Assembly (NCBI GenBank): GCA_964485635.1
Contig: CAZAJS010000019.1
Coordinates: 1 to 17,625, forward strand
Length of the DNA: 17,625 bases
From: CAZAJS01 sp964485635
GTDB lineage: Bacteria; Pseudomonadota; Gammaproteobacteria; Francisellales; Francisellaceae
Direction of reading: 5' to 3'
Shown here: in pieces, positions 7,379-14,618 of the stretch
Layout: every line of letters begins with the position of its first letter
Numbering within the stretch: position 1 is the stretch's first letter
Notes under the pieces: model-generated
What the model saw: only the letters and a program-made list of their open reading frames with translations
Told to the model about the DNA's origin: nothing
The model's database searches: none
Made by a program: the position numbers and the translations under genes

Positions 7379-8113
7379 TTATGAGTCGCCTTGGTAAGGT
7401 GTGATGACAATATCATCAATTCCTAAGTCATTGAGTTTGTCTTTCAGCTGGTTGATTTCATCTTGCTTGACAGGTTGAATGATTAATTGATATTCGTCAT
7501 GGTCTTGGGTTACTGAGATATTTTTAATATTGGCTAAAATCATATTAGCCCGTTTTTGATCCGCTTGGCGTCGAGTCTCAAAACGACCGACATAAAGCGT
7601 TTTTTGCTCCTTTGAGGCAGTTTTTGCTTGAGCTAGTGTTGCCTGGTCTTGATCTGTCAATTGATCATAAAAAGTAAATTGAATCGAATCTTTTTGGGCA
7701 TCTTTGTGATCCGAATCATGTACGTCTTGTTGATCAGTTGATGTGGTATTGGTTGTTTGATCATCAGATTGGTTTGTTTTTTCTGGGGCATCGGAATTTG
7801 ATGTGGCTTGAGCAGCATCTTGTTGTGGTGGTTTTGTGGTATCTTTAGTCGTTGCATCGGTTTGCTGTTGTTCCGGTGGCATGGTTGGATGCGACGGTAA
7901 GGTATCATCTCCATCATCATCTGAGACGAATGTCGCGACAAAAATTAAGATTAAAATGATTAAGGCAATAATTAATAAAGGCGTCTTATTGCTTTGAAAC
8001 CACACTCTAATCCGTTGTTTTTGGGTTTTTGGATTTTTTTGCTTCGGTTTGTTCGACGGGCGGTTGCGCTTTTTTTTGCCTTTTGGTGGCAAATTATTGG
8101 CATAATCTTTCAT
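7379..8113 (-). CDS. SPOR-domain membrane protein, FtsN-like
   Basis: A 244-residue bitopic protein. Residues 1-44 are a very basic cytosolic tail rich in Lys, Arg, Pro and Asn; 45-63 form one transmembrane helix (PLLIIALIILILIFV core); 65-140 are a hydrophilic Asp/Thr/Gln/Asn-rich periplasmic linker. FTFYDQL (146-152) resembles a short conserved segment that precedes SPOR domains in FtsN/DedD-like proteins, and 171-240 is a SPOR domain starting TLYVGRF. SPOR domains bind denuded septal peptidoglycan, so a cell-division role is likely. In E. coli ftsN neighbours hslVU; here hslVU lies about 6.5 kb away. FtsN proper cannot be separated from DedD or other SPOR proteins. The start has no clear Shine-Dalgarno. 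Confidence 0.8.
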   Translation of the reverse strand: MKDYANNLPPKGKKKRNRPSNKPKQKNPKTQKQRIRVWFQSNKTPLLIIALIILILIFVATFVSDDDGDDTLPSHPTMPPEQQQTDATTKDTTKPPQQDAAQATSNSDAPEKTNQSDDQTTNTTSTDQQDVHDSDHKDAQKDSIQFTFYDQLTDQDQATLAQAKTASKEQKTLYVGRFETRRQADQKRANMILANIKNISVTQDHDEYQLIIQPVKQDEINQLKDKLNDLGIDDIVITPYQGDS

Positions 8114-8157
8114 AATTCATTAGACTTTTTAATTTTCAAATAGTGATCGCATGATTA

Positions 8158-8163
8158 ATTATA
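8158..8163 (-). promoter_or_regulatory. Candidate -10 element for the SPOR-domain gene
   Basis: Read on the reverse strand, bases 8163-8158 give a perfect TATAAT, about 45 bases before the SPOR-gene start at 8113. The -35 at 17 bases spacing is poor (TTTCTA), so the call rests on the -10 and the divergent arrangement. Confidence 0.35.
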
Positions 8164-8207
8164 AAAGATCAACGCCTAAATAGAAACCGTTTTACCTGAT
8201 TTGAGCA

Positions 8208-8236
8208 TTTTCATTTGACGCTAATCTCGCTATAAT
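8208..8236 (+). promoter_or_regulatory. Predicted sigma70 promoter of the perM-recJ-birA-epmA operon
   Basis: TTTTCA (8208-8213), a 17-base spacer, then a perfect TATAAT (8231-8236), 44 bases before the perM ATG. The same -35 hexamer and spacing occur at the ygfB promoter. A better -35 match, TTGACG at 8215-8220, is only 10 bases from the -10 and is unlikely to be used. Confidence 0.6.
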
Positions 8237-8280
8237 AATTTGCATGAGTAAGATAGCTTGATGCTGCAAATGGAATTAAC

Positions 8281-9399
8281 ATGATTCGTTATATTAAACA
8301 ATGGTACCAAAAACGCTTTGTGAATAATGAACCGGCAATTTTTTTGTTATTAAGCGGTCTTGTTGTTTTAACAATCACGTTTTTTGGCCATTTAATAGCA
8401 CCCGTCCTAGCAGGGCTTGTGATTGCTTTTTTATTAGATATTATTGTCGTATTTTTAACACGGTATTTATGCCTTAAACGGTGGGCAAGTGTTTATCTGG
8501 TATTTACATGTTTTTTAGCACTCGTTATTTTGGCAGTGATTTTTATTTTTCCGATTATTTTTCGTCAATTAGGCCAATTTTTACAAAATGTTCCAGACTT
8601 ATTTGAAACTTTTAAAAATAATTTATATTACTTATCAGAACAATACCCATCCATTTTTCCGTCCGAACAGATGCATGAGTTTGTGCGAACGATTTCAACC
8701 GTCCAATTAGACCGAATTAGTGATGTGGGTCAATCATTACTGCGTTGGTCGTTAAATTCGATTCCGATGTTTATTAGTTGGCTGGTGTATATTTTTCTGG
8801 TTCCTCTGGTTGTCTTTTTCTTATTAAAAGATAAAGACTCGATGATTACTTGGGTCAAACAAACATTTATGCCGAATGAAAATGGGGCGTTAATTGAAGT
8901 CTGGCAAGAGGTCAAACCACAGTTAGGCAACTATGTAAAAGGTAAGGTGATTGAGTTTTTTATTGTCGCGGCTTTAAGCTATGTTGCTTTTATTTATTTT
9001 AATATGAATTACGCGTTGTTGCTAAGTGTATTAGTCGGTGCATCCGTCTTTATTCCTTATATTGGGATGATTGTTGTAACTGTCCCTGTCGTTTTGATTG
9101 CGGTTGGCCAGTTTGGATTTAGTGGTGAATTTATATGGGTTGTTGGAAGTTATTTTGTCATTCAATTTTTTGATGGCAATATTTTATTTCCAATTTTATT
9201 TTCAGAAGCAGTCAATATTCATCCGATAGCCGTTATTATGGCGATCTTAGTATTTGGCGGATTTTGGGGGTTCTGGGGATTATTTTTTGCTGTCCCGCTT
9301 GCCACATTGATTAAGGCAGGGCTGAATATGTGGGTCAGACATAAGCAAATTAAAGGCCAACAAGAATCAGCAAACAATCAATCGATACAAGGCGTATAA
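8281..9399 (+). CDS. perM: PerM/AI-2E family membrane permease
   Basis: A 372-residue inner-membrane protein of the AI-2E/PerM family (COG0628). Two hydrophobic segments lie in the first 60 residues (around FLLLSGLVVLTITFFGHLI and VIAFLLDIIVVFL) and another at about 75-95. A soluble stretch follows (about 95-155), then further membrane segments to about 350, including PMFISWLVYIFLVPLVVFF, the loop LLKDKDSM typical of the family, and late SVFIPYIGMIVV and GGFWGFWGLFFAVPLATLIKA. Transport substrate is unknown for most members; some are sodium/proton antiporters and one was proposed to export autoinducer-2. GGA lies a few bases before the start. The stop shares one base with the recJ ATG (TAATG), so the two are probably coupled. 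Confidence 0.85.
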   Translation: MIRYIKQWYQKRFVNNEPAIFLLLSGLVVLTITFFGHLIAPVLAGLVIAFLLDIIVVFLTRYLCLKRWASVYLVFTCFLALVILAVIFIFPIIFRQLGQFLQNVPDLFETFKNNLYYLSEQYPSIFPSEQMHEFVRTISTVQLDRISDVGQSLLRWSLNSIPMFISWLVYIFLVPLVVFFLLKDKDSMITWVKQTFMPNENGALIEVWQEVKPQLGNYVKGKVIEFFIVAALSYVAFIYFNMNYALLLSVLVGASVFIPYIGMIVVTVPVVLIAVGQFGFSGEFIWVVGSYFVIQFFDGNILFPILFSEAVNIHPIAVIMAILVFGGFWGFWGLFFAVPLATLIKAGLNMWVRHKQIKGQQESANNQSIQGV

Positions 9400-11150
9400 T
9401 GCAAATTATACCAAGACCAGTGAATCAAACCGTTTATCAAGCGTTGCAACAAAAAGGGTATGATCAATTAACCTGCCGCTTGCTTGCAGCACGGGTTGAT
9501 GATCAAAAACGGGCATTGAATTTTGTCAATCCTAGTTTGCAACAGCTAACTCCGCCGGATTTATTAAAAGATATTGATTTGGCGGTTGATCGCGTCATTC
9601 AAGCATTAGAGCAACAACAAGTCATTGGCTTGGAAACGGATCATGATTGTGATGGACAAACTGCCCAAGCCGTTTTATATGAGGGGTTAACAGGGCTTTT
9701 AGGCCATCCGCCTCATTTGGTTAAAACCTATATTGGCCATCGGCTTAAAGAAGGTTATGGCTTATCTGATTCAGTGGCTAAACGAATTGATCAAGACCAG
9801 CCTCGCGCGCAATTAATTATTACAGCGGATAATGGGTCAACGGATGAGCCTCGGATTCGTTGGTTAAAAGATCGCGGGATTGATACCATTGTGACCGATC
9901 ATCATGGTATTCCAGACCAAGGCGTGCCTGTCTCAGCGGTTGCTGTTTTGAATCCTGTTCAATCAGGTGAACGTTTTCCGGATCCATCAATTGCAGGGTG
10001 CATGGTGGCTTGGTTGTTGATTGCCGCGGTACGACAACGCTTAAAAACACAGCAGCGCTTACCAAAACATGGAATTCAATTAGCTGATTTATTAGATTAT
10101 GTGGCCATCGGTACGATTGCCGATTGTGTCAGTATGGCAAATAGCTTGAATAACCGTTTGGTTGTTCACTATGGGATGCATAAAATAGCACAACGAAAAC
10201 GGCCCTGTTGGCAAGCATTATTAAATGACACGTCCGTCATTGATAGTCAATTGCTCGGGTTTCAAATCGCCCCTTTACTCAACAGTGATGGGCGTTTATC
10301 TGATGCTTTAAGCTCGGTTAACTTGCTATTATCTAAAGACATGACAACGGTTAAGTCAGTCATTGATGATTTACAACAACAAAACCAGCAACGCAAACAA
10401 ATTCAAAAAACATTATTTCAAACAGCTAAAATGGCAGCGGATCAACAAATTCAAGCCGGTGCGTTAGCTGTTTGTGTTTATTTAGATGATGGGCATGCCG
10501 GAGTTCATGGGATTGTTGCTAGTCAATTAAAAACCTATTTTGGTTATCCGGTTGTCTTATTTTCCCCTGGCAAGTCTGATACGCTAATTAGCGGGTCGGC
10601 ACGGAGCATTGATGGACTCCATATGAAAACTATTTTAGATCAAATCAATCAAATCCAGCCAGATTTACTTGTCCAGTATGGAGGACATGCCGGAGCCGCA
10701 GGCATGAGCATTGTGAAGACAGATTTTGATCGGTTTCAACAATTATTTGTTCAGCAAATCAGTACTTATTTAAATAATCATTCTGAGGTGGTTACGGGGC
10801 CGTCTGTTTATACAGATGGAACATTACAGCCAGATGAGTTGACACAGCAAACTTATCAGCAATTACAGCGGTTAGGTCCATTTGGGCGGGGTTTTGAAGC
10901 GCCAATTTTTGTAAATCAGGCTTATTTAACAGCGATTCGATTTGTAGGAAATAATCAAGTTCATGCTCAATTACGCTTAAAAATTGGTCAAAAAATATTA
11001 AAAGGCATTTGGTTTTTTGCCGCGGATTATCCTCATGTGAATTATCTGACAGGGGGGCAATGGGTCACTGTGGTTTATGAATTAAGCTATGAAGTTTTTC
11101 AAGGAACGGGGCAGTTAAATCTTAAAGTGGTTTATTTAGAAAAACTTTAG
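9399..11150 (+). CDS. recJ: RecJ-like DHH-family single-stranded-DNA exonuclease
   Basis: A 583-residue DHH/DHHA1 phosphoesterase, close in length to E. coli RecJ (577). The metal ligands of the family are all present: motif I TDHDCDG (Asp81, Asp83, Asp85), motif II TADNGS (Asp144), motif III TDHHG (Asp167, His168, His169) and motif IV GTIADCVSM (Asp242). The DHHA1 part has YGGHAGAAGMSI (427 onward) and a C-terminal OB-like region follows. RecJ degrades ssDNA 5' to 3' in recombination and mismatch repair. Motif I normally reads DYDxDG; here it is DHDCDG, and motif II ADNGST also departs from the usual form, so this may be a RecJ-like paralogue with the canonical recJ elsewhere. It starts in the perM stop codon. 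Confidence 0.78.
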   Translation: MQIIPRPVNQTVYQALQQKGYDQLTCRLLAARVDDQKRALNFVNPSLQQLTPPDLLKDIDLAVDRVIQALEQQQVIGLETDHDCDGQTAQAVLYEGLTGLLGHPPHLVKTYIGHRLKEGYGLSDSVAKRIDQDQPRAQLIITADNGSTDEPRIRWLKDRGIDTIVTDHHGIPDQGVPVSAVAVLNPVQSGERFPDPSIAGCMVAWLLIAAVRQRLKTQQRLPKHGIQLADLLDYVAIGTIADCVSMANSLNNRLVVHYGMHKIAQRKRPCWQALLNDTSVIDSQLLGFQIAPLLNSDGRLSDALSSVNLLLSKDMTTVKSVIDDLQQQNQQRKQIQKTLFQTAKMAADQQIQAGALAVCVYLDDGHAGVHGIVASQLKTYFGYPVVLFSPGKSDTLISGSARSIDGLHMKTILDQINQIQPDLLVQYGGHAGAAGMSIVKTDFDRFQQLFVQQISTYLNNHSEVVTGPSVYTDGTLQPDELTQQTYQQLQRLGPFGRGFEAPIFVNQAYLTAIRFVGNNQVHAQLRLKIGQKILKGIWFFAADYPHVNYLTGGQWVTVVYELSYEVFQGTGQLNLKVVYLEKL

Positions 11151-11184
11151 AAACAATAAGTCACTGTTTAATGGAATCGAACAA

Positions 11185-11988
11185 ATGACAGGTCATTTTT
11201 TAACACAACGTTTAAATCAGCATCAAATTTTGACAGGATTAACAGGTATTATTGATGCATTACAGGTCCATGTATGGCCTGTGATTGATTCAACCCATGA
11301 TCATATAATTAGACAAACCTTGGCATCACAATGCCAAATTCATGTCGCTGAAAAACAAACGGCAGGTCATGGGCAACGTGGGCAAATATGGGACTCACCT
11401 GCCTATGAGAACCTTTATGTGTCCATGCGTTGGCAATTGCCAAGAGCCTCTAAAGATTGTCTCGGCGTCAGCCAAGTAGCAAGTTTAGCCTTAGCCCAAG
11501 CATTGAGCAAACAAACGAAACTTGCCTCACCAAGGCTTGGTATTAAATGGCCCAATGATCTGTATGTCGATGGGAAAAAAATTGCCGGATTATTGTTACA
11601 CATTAAACCAGGTGCCAATCATGGTAGTGATGTGACAGTCAGTTTTGGTCTAAATGTTAATCAATTAGACTTATTCAATGATCGGACGAGTCTGTATCAG
11701 GTAACAGGTCAACAATGGGATCGCAATAGTTTATTAATCAGTTTAATTGCATTATTATATCAGATGCTAGAGCAGTTTTCCCGGCTCGGTTTTGCCCCTT
11801 TTATTGATACGTATCATCAGTATGATGAGTTACATAATGCCACGGTGACCTTGACTGTGGGAAATCAAACAATTCAAGGTCAATATTTAGGGCTCAGTCC
11901 AGATGGGGGATTACAGTTATGGCAAGACGGACAAATAATGGTCTATTATACAGGAGCCGTAGCACATGTTCGAAAGCAAAGTCACTGA
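11185..11988 (+). CDS. birA: Biotin--protein ligase, catalytic part only (monofunctional BirA)
   Basis: A 267-residue BPL/LplA-fold enzyme that makes biotinyl-AMP and attaches biotin to the acetyl-CoA carboxylase carrier. It begins where the E. coli linker does (LNQHQILTGL resembles LNAKQIL), so the N-terminal winged helix is missing and it cannot act as the bio-operon repressor. Visible motifs: VIDSTHD (substrate loop start), AEKQTAGHGQRGQIW (55-69), ENLYVSMRW, KWPNDLY (121-127) and KKIAGLLL (131-138) holding the Lys that contacts biotinyl-AMP. The glycine-rich loop usually reads GRGRxG but here is GHGQRG (61-66), losing two arginines. GGAA lies 8 bases before the start. It overlaps epmA by 23 bases. 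Confidence 0.85.
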   Translation: MTGHFLTQRLNQHQILTGLTGIIDALQVHVWPVIDSTHDHIIRQTLASQCQIHVAEKQTAGHGQRGQIWDSPAYENLYVSMRWQLPRASKDCLGVSQVASLALAQALSKQTKLASPRLGIKWPNDLYVDGKKIAGLLLHIKPGANHGSDVTVSFGLNVNQLDLFNDRTSLYQVTGQQWDRNSLLISLIALLYQMLEQFSRLGFAPFIDTYHQYDELHNATVTLTVGNQTIQGQYLGLSPDGGLQLWQDGQIMVYYTGAVAHVRKQSH

Positions 11989-12892
11989 TCCGCATTATTG
12001 GGTCATCCGAGGACAATTGTTAGCAAGTATCCGAAATTTTTTTCAACACATTGGAATCATGGAAGTCCAAACGCCTTTAGCCTATTCAGTTCCCCCTTGT
12101 GATCCTTATTTAGATGCTTTCTTGGTTCAAACACAACAAGGTGCTAGCTATTTGCAAACTTCTCCGGAGTATGCAATGAAGCGATTGCTGGCTAATGGTA
12201 GTAAAAGTATTTATCAAATTTGTCCGGCCTTTCGAGATGAGCCGGCTGATCAATGGCATCAACCAGAATTTACTATTTTAGAATGGTATCAAGTGGAATG
12301 TGATGAATATGCTTTAATGCAGACGGTGAGTCAATTGTTGCAAACGATTTGGTCGGATCAGCTGACAATTGAGCACTGTTCTTATCAGATGTTATTTGAA
12401 ACGTATCTCGGCATTAATCCGCATACTGCCTCAAGATCCACCTTACAGTCTTTATGTCACAAGTATCTTGGCAAAATTCAGGGGCTTGCAGAGCCAAATT
12501 GTGTCGATTGTTTAGATTTATTATTTACCACGGTGATTGAACCGGCCTTAGCAAAACGAGATGCGGATGTGGTATTTGTCACACACTATACTCAAGCACA
12601 AGCCGCATTAGCCCGATTAGGGCATGATGATCAAGGCCAAGTGGTTGCACGCCGTTTTGAGGTATTTTACCAAGGCATTGAATTAGGTAATGGTTATTAC
12701 GAGCTCAATGATGCGGCTGAACAGCGGCAACGATTTCAAGCCGATTTAGCCACCCGAGCACAATTATACAAACCACAAGTGCCTTTAGACGAACAATTGC
12801 TTGCTGTAACTGATCAAATTCCGCCTTGTGCTGGGATTGCTATGGGATTTGATCGGTTAGTGGCTTGTTATTTGCAACAAACCCAGTTATAA
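11966..12892 (+). CDS. epmA: Elongation factor P--(R)-beta-lysine ligase EpmA
   Basis: A 308-residue class II synthetase-like protein related to the lysyl-tRNA synthetase catalytic domain, with no anticodon-binding domain. It ligates (R)-beta-lysine to a lysine of EF-P, which helps ribosomes pass polyproline. Landmarks: LQTSPEYAMKRLL (motif 1-2 region), CPAFRDEP and HQPEFTILEWY (motif 2), FYQGIELGNGYYEL, and GIAMGFDRL (motif 3, 290-298). Ala292 matches Ala298 of E. coli EpmA, the residue linked to beta-lysine use, where LysRS has Gly. EpmB and EF-P are not in the window. The protein stops 10 residues after the motif 3 GFDRL, where E. coli EpmA has about 21. AGGAG (11952-11956) supports the start inside birA. 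Confidence 0.9.
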   Translation: MFESKVTDPHYWVIRGQLLASIRNFFQHIGIMEVQTPLAYSVPPCDPYLDAFLVQTQQGASYLQTSPEYAMKRLLANGSKSIYQICPAFRDEPADQWHQPEFTILEWYQVECDEYALMQTVSQLLQTIWSDQLTIEHCSYQMLFETYLGINPHTASRSTLQSLCHKYLGKIQGLAEPNCVDCLDLLFTTVIEPALAKRDADVVFVTHYTQAQAALARLGHDDQGQVVARRFEVFYQGIELGNGYYELNDAAEQRQRFQADLATRAQLYKPQVPLDEQLLAVTDQIPPCAGIAMGFDRLVACYLQQTQL

Positions 12893-12903
12893 ATAAAACT
12901 AAA

Positions 12904-12909
12904 TATAAT
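12904..12909 (+). promoter_or_regulatory. Candidate -10 element for the lipoprotein gene
   Basis: A perfect TATAAT 22 bases before the lipoprotein ATG, in the 39-base gap after epmA. The -35 region at 16-18 bases spacing falls in the end of epmA and does not match consensus, so read-through from the operon is an equally good explanation. Confidence 0.3.
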
Positions 12910-12931
12910 AATAGATTGAAAGGATTGGTTC

Positions 12932-13336
12932 ATGAAAGTCATTAAAACATCAACATATTTCAAAAAAATGCAGTTCGCATTTATTGCCTGTTTGAGTCTT
13001 TTGAGCTTGTCAGGGTGTGTTGCCCTTGTTGCTGGTGCAGCAGTAGGGGCGGCAACGGTTGCCTATGTTGATGGACAATATCAAAAAAATATTCCTTATT
13101 CATTTGCTCAAGTGACTAAAGCAACAAAACAAGTTTTAGCAAAAGATCAGACTGTTCAAACAAAACAAACTGATACAACTTTCAACATCACTGCTAAATC
13201 AAAACAAGGCGATTCTATTGAGGTTAAGATCAAACGGTTGACGACTAATGCCTCGCAAGTCAGCATTCGTTATGGGGTTATGGGGGATCAGTCAGCTTCA
13301 AAACAATTAATGCATCAAATCGAGCAACAGTTATAA
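12932..13336 (+). CDS. DUF3568-like small lipoprotein
   Basis: A 134-residue predicted lipoprotein. Residues 1-28 are a signal peptide with basic N-region (Lys2, Lys5, Lys11, Lys12) and hydrophobic core; the lipobox is LSGC with lipidation at Cys29. Directly after it comes VALVAGAAVGAATVAYVDG, a Gly/Ala-rich hydrophobic segment typical of DUF3568 lipoproteins, then a mixed alpha/beta domain of about 85 residues. Ser30 is replaced by Val30, so no Asp+2 inner-membrane retention signal; outer-membrane sorting is likely. Start at ATG 12932 is favoured by AGGA 7 bases upstream; Met13 would lack one. Function is unknown. It follows epmA by 39 bases and converges on the sugar kinase gene. Confidence 0.75.
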   Translation: MKVIKTSTYFKKMQFAFIACLSLLSLSGCVALVAGAAVGAATVAYVDGQYQKNIPYSFAQVTKATKQVLAKDQTVQTKQTDTTFNITAKSKQGDSIEVKIKRLTTNASQVSIRYGVMGDQSASKQLMHQIEQQL

Positions 13337-13365
13337 CTTCGATTGGTCCAACCAAGATTACCGGA

Positions 13366-14460
13366 TTACCAATCAATCACTTCCATCAGCGCGGGTAATG
13401 CATCAACTTGTGCTTGAATGGATGCCAAGTCTAATAAACCTGTTTTTGCATCAGGGTGTTGGATGACGGATGCGCTATTGACAAGGCCAAATTGGATGGC
13501 TTTTTCAATGGATTGGCCTTGATAAATCGCTCCTGAAAACGTTGATCCAAAGGCATCACCCGCGCCTAAGGTATTTATAATATGATCCACGGGTTGTGCT
13601 TTATGGAAATACATTTTTGCATCAGTAGCAACGTAAACCCCATTACCACCATCTGTGACAACAACAATACGGGGTCCTAAACCAAGCAATTGTCTGAAAA
13701 AACTTTTTAAGTGAAATGCGTTTTTCGAGACCTCTTGATAATTTGGTTTTGATTGTAACAAGTTTTCTTCATGATTTAGTTGGTGCTCTGTATATCGATT
13801 TTCATCAGTGCTCATTAAAGCAAACATTAATTGTTTGGCTTCTTCATAATTTAAAATTAACGTATCAATGCCATGTAAAGCTTTTTTGATAAAGCCTTTG
13901 CCCGCACGGAGTTGACTCATGCCGGGATTGATCGCGACTTTTGTATTGTTTTGCTGGGCGATATTGACAATTTCGGGTAAACGAGCTGCTGAGGCTTGAC
14001 TTAAAGAGGTCACATAAACAAAATCAGCCCATTCAATGGCTTGTTGGGGTAAATCTTCAGTCAAAAGGTGGCGGTTTGCTCCTCGATAAGCAAAGATGGT
14101 ACGATCGCCTCTTAAAGAAGGCACAACATAAGAGGTGGCGGTATTATAATCTTTTGAGTAACGAACCAATTGGGTATCAATGCCATGGTCTGATAATTCA
14201 TTCAACAATACAGTCCCTGGGTAGTCATTGCCAACTTTTCCAAAAAAAGACACATCAAGCCCAAGTTTTTTGAGTGAGACAGCCGCATTCGTTGCCCCAC
14301 CACCACTAAAAGCTTGTTGTGAAGTCACTTCAATTTTTGCTCCCTCTTGTAACAACAAATAAGATAACGTTGCCTCAGGGCGTTGAATCTCCATGGTTTC
14401 CATATTGTCATAGGCAATAATCATATCAAGGGTTGCCCCACCAATGGTTAATACATTCAT
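13366..14460 (-). CDS. PfkB-family carbohydrate/nucleoside kinase
   Basis: A 364-residue ribokinase-fold kinase. The substrate site is formed by GGATLDMI (7-14) and FSGGGATNAAVSLKKLG (51-67); GKVGNDYPGTVLL follows; VVVTDGGNGVYV precedes the nucleotide site; and NTLGAGDAFGS (296-306) is PfkB signature 2, with Asp302 as catalytic base. The first signature residue is Asn296 rather than the usual Asp. Members phosphorylate ribose, fructose, adenosine or similar; the substrate cannot be named. It is longer than the usual 300-330 residues because of a polar insert at about 216-247. It is single, on the reverse strand between two forward units; I see no Shine-Dalgarno before the start and no confident promoter. 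Confidence 0.8.
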   Translation of the reverse strand: MNVLTIGGATLDMIIAYDNMETMEIQRPEATLSYLLLQEGAKIEVTSQQAFSGGGATNAAVSLKKLGLDVSFFGKVGNDYPGTVLLNELSDHGIDTQLVRYSKDYNTATSYVVPSLRGDRTIFAYRGANRHLLTEDLPQQAIEWADFVYVTSLSQASAARLPEIVNIAQQNNTKVAINPGMSQLRAGKGFIKKALHGIDTLILNYEEAKQLMFALMSTDENRYTEHQLNHEENLLQSKPNYQEVSKNAFHLKSFFRQLLGLGPRIVVVTDGGNGVYVATDAKMYFHKAQPVDHIINTLGAGDAFGSTFSGAIYQGQSIEKAIQFGLVNSASVIQHPDAKTGLLDLASIQAQVDALPALMEVIDW

Positions 14461-14618
14461 AATGACATCTAGCTTTGGTTCATGATAAAATCAAACATAG
14501 CACTTTTTATCAAAAAAATGAAATAGCTTTTTAAAGAAAAGTCGATAGAATCAGCTTGATAATGGCAGTTTTGCCATCATATTGTAAATTGAATGTAAAA
14601 ACAAAAAGCGAGTTAAGA
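14461..14618. other. Divergent intergenic region between the PfkB kinase and hslV
   Basis: These 158 bases must hold the start signals of both genes. The kinase side (14461-14530) is rich in A/T runs without a good -35/-10 pair. The hslV side carries TTGATA at 14556-14561, a 16-base palindrome and TATTGT at 14580-14585. Confidence 0.5.
14555..14585 (+). promoter_or_regulatory. Predicted promoter of hslVU with a palindrome in its spacer
   Basis: TTGATA (14556-14561) and TATTGT (14580-14585) are spaced 18 bases, a plausible sigma70 pair. The overlapping CTTGATA (14555-14561) and GCCATCA (14573-14579) resemble the heat-shock sigma32 elements CTTGAAA and CCCATNT, but the 11-base gap is short. 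Between the two hexamers sits the perfect inverted repeat ATGGCA-GTTT-TGCCAT (14562-14577). It could be a repressor site; if transcription starts further upstream it would instead be an RNA hairpin. Confidence 0.4.

Noticed and set aside
8215..8236. TTGACG with TATAAT as a promoter pair
   Set aside because: The spacing is 10 bases, far below the usable 15-19; TTTTCA at 17 bases is the better partner.
13343..13355. TTGGT-CCA-ACCAA hairpin between the lipoprotein and kinase genes
   Set aside because: Five base pairs, no T-run on either strand; too weak for a terminator call.
14556..14618. Upstream TTG start for hslV adding 21 residues
   Set aside because: The added stretch has no HslV similarity and overlaps the palindrome and promoter elements.
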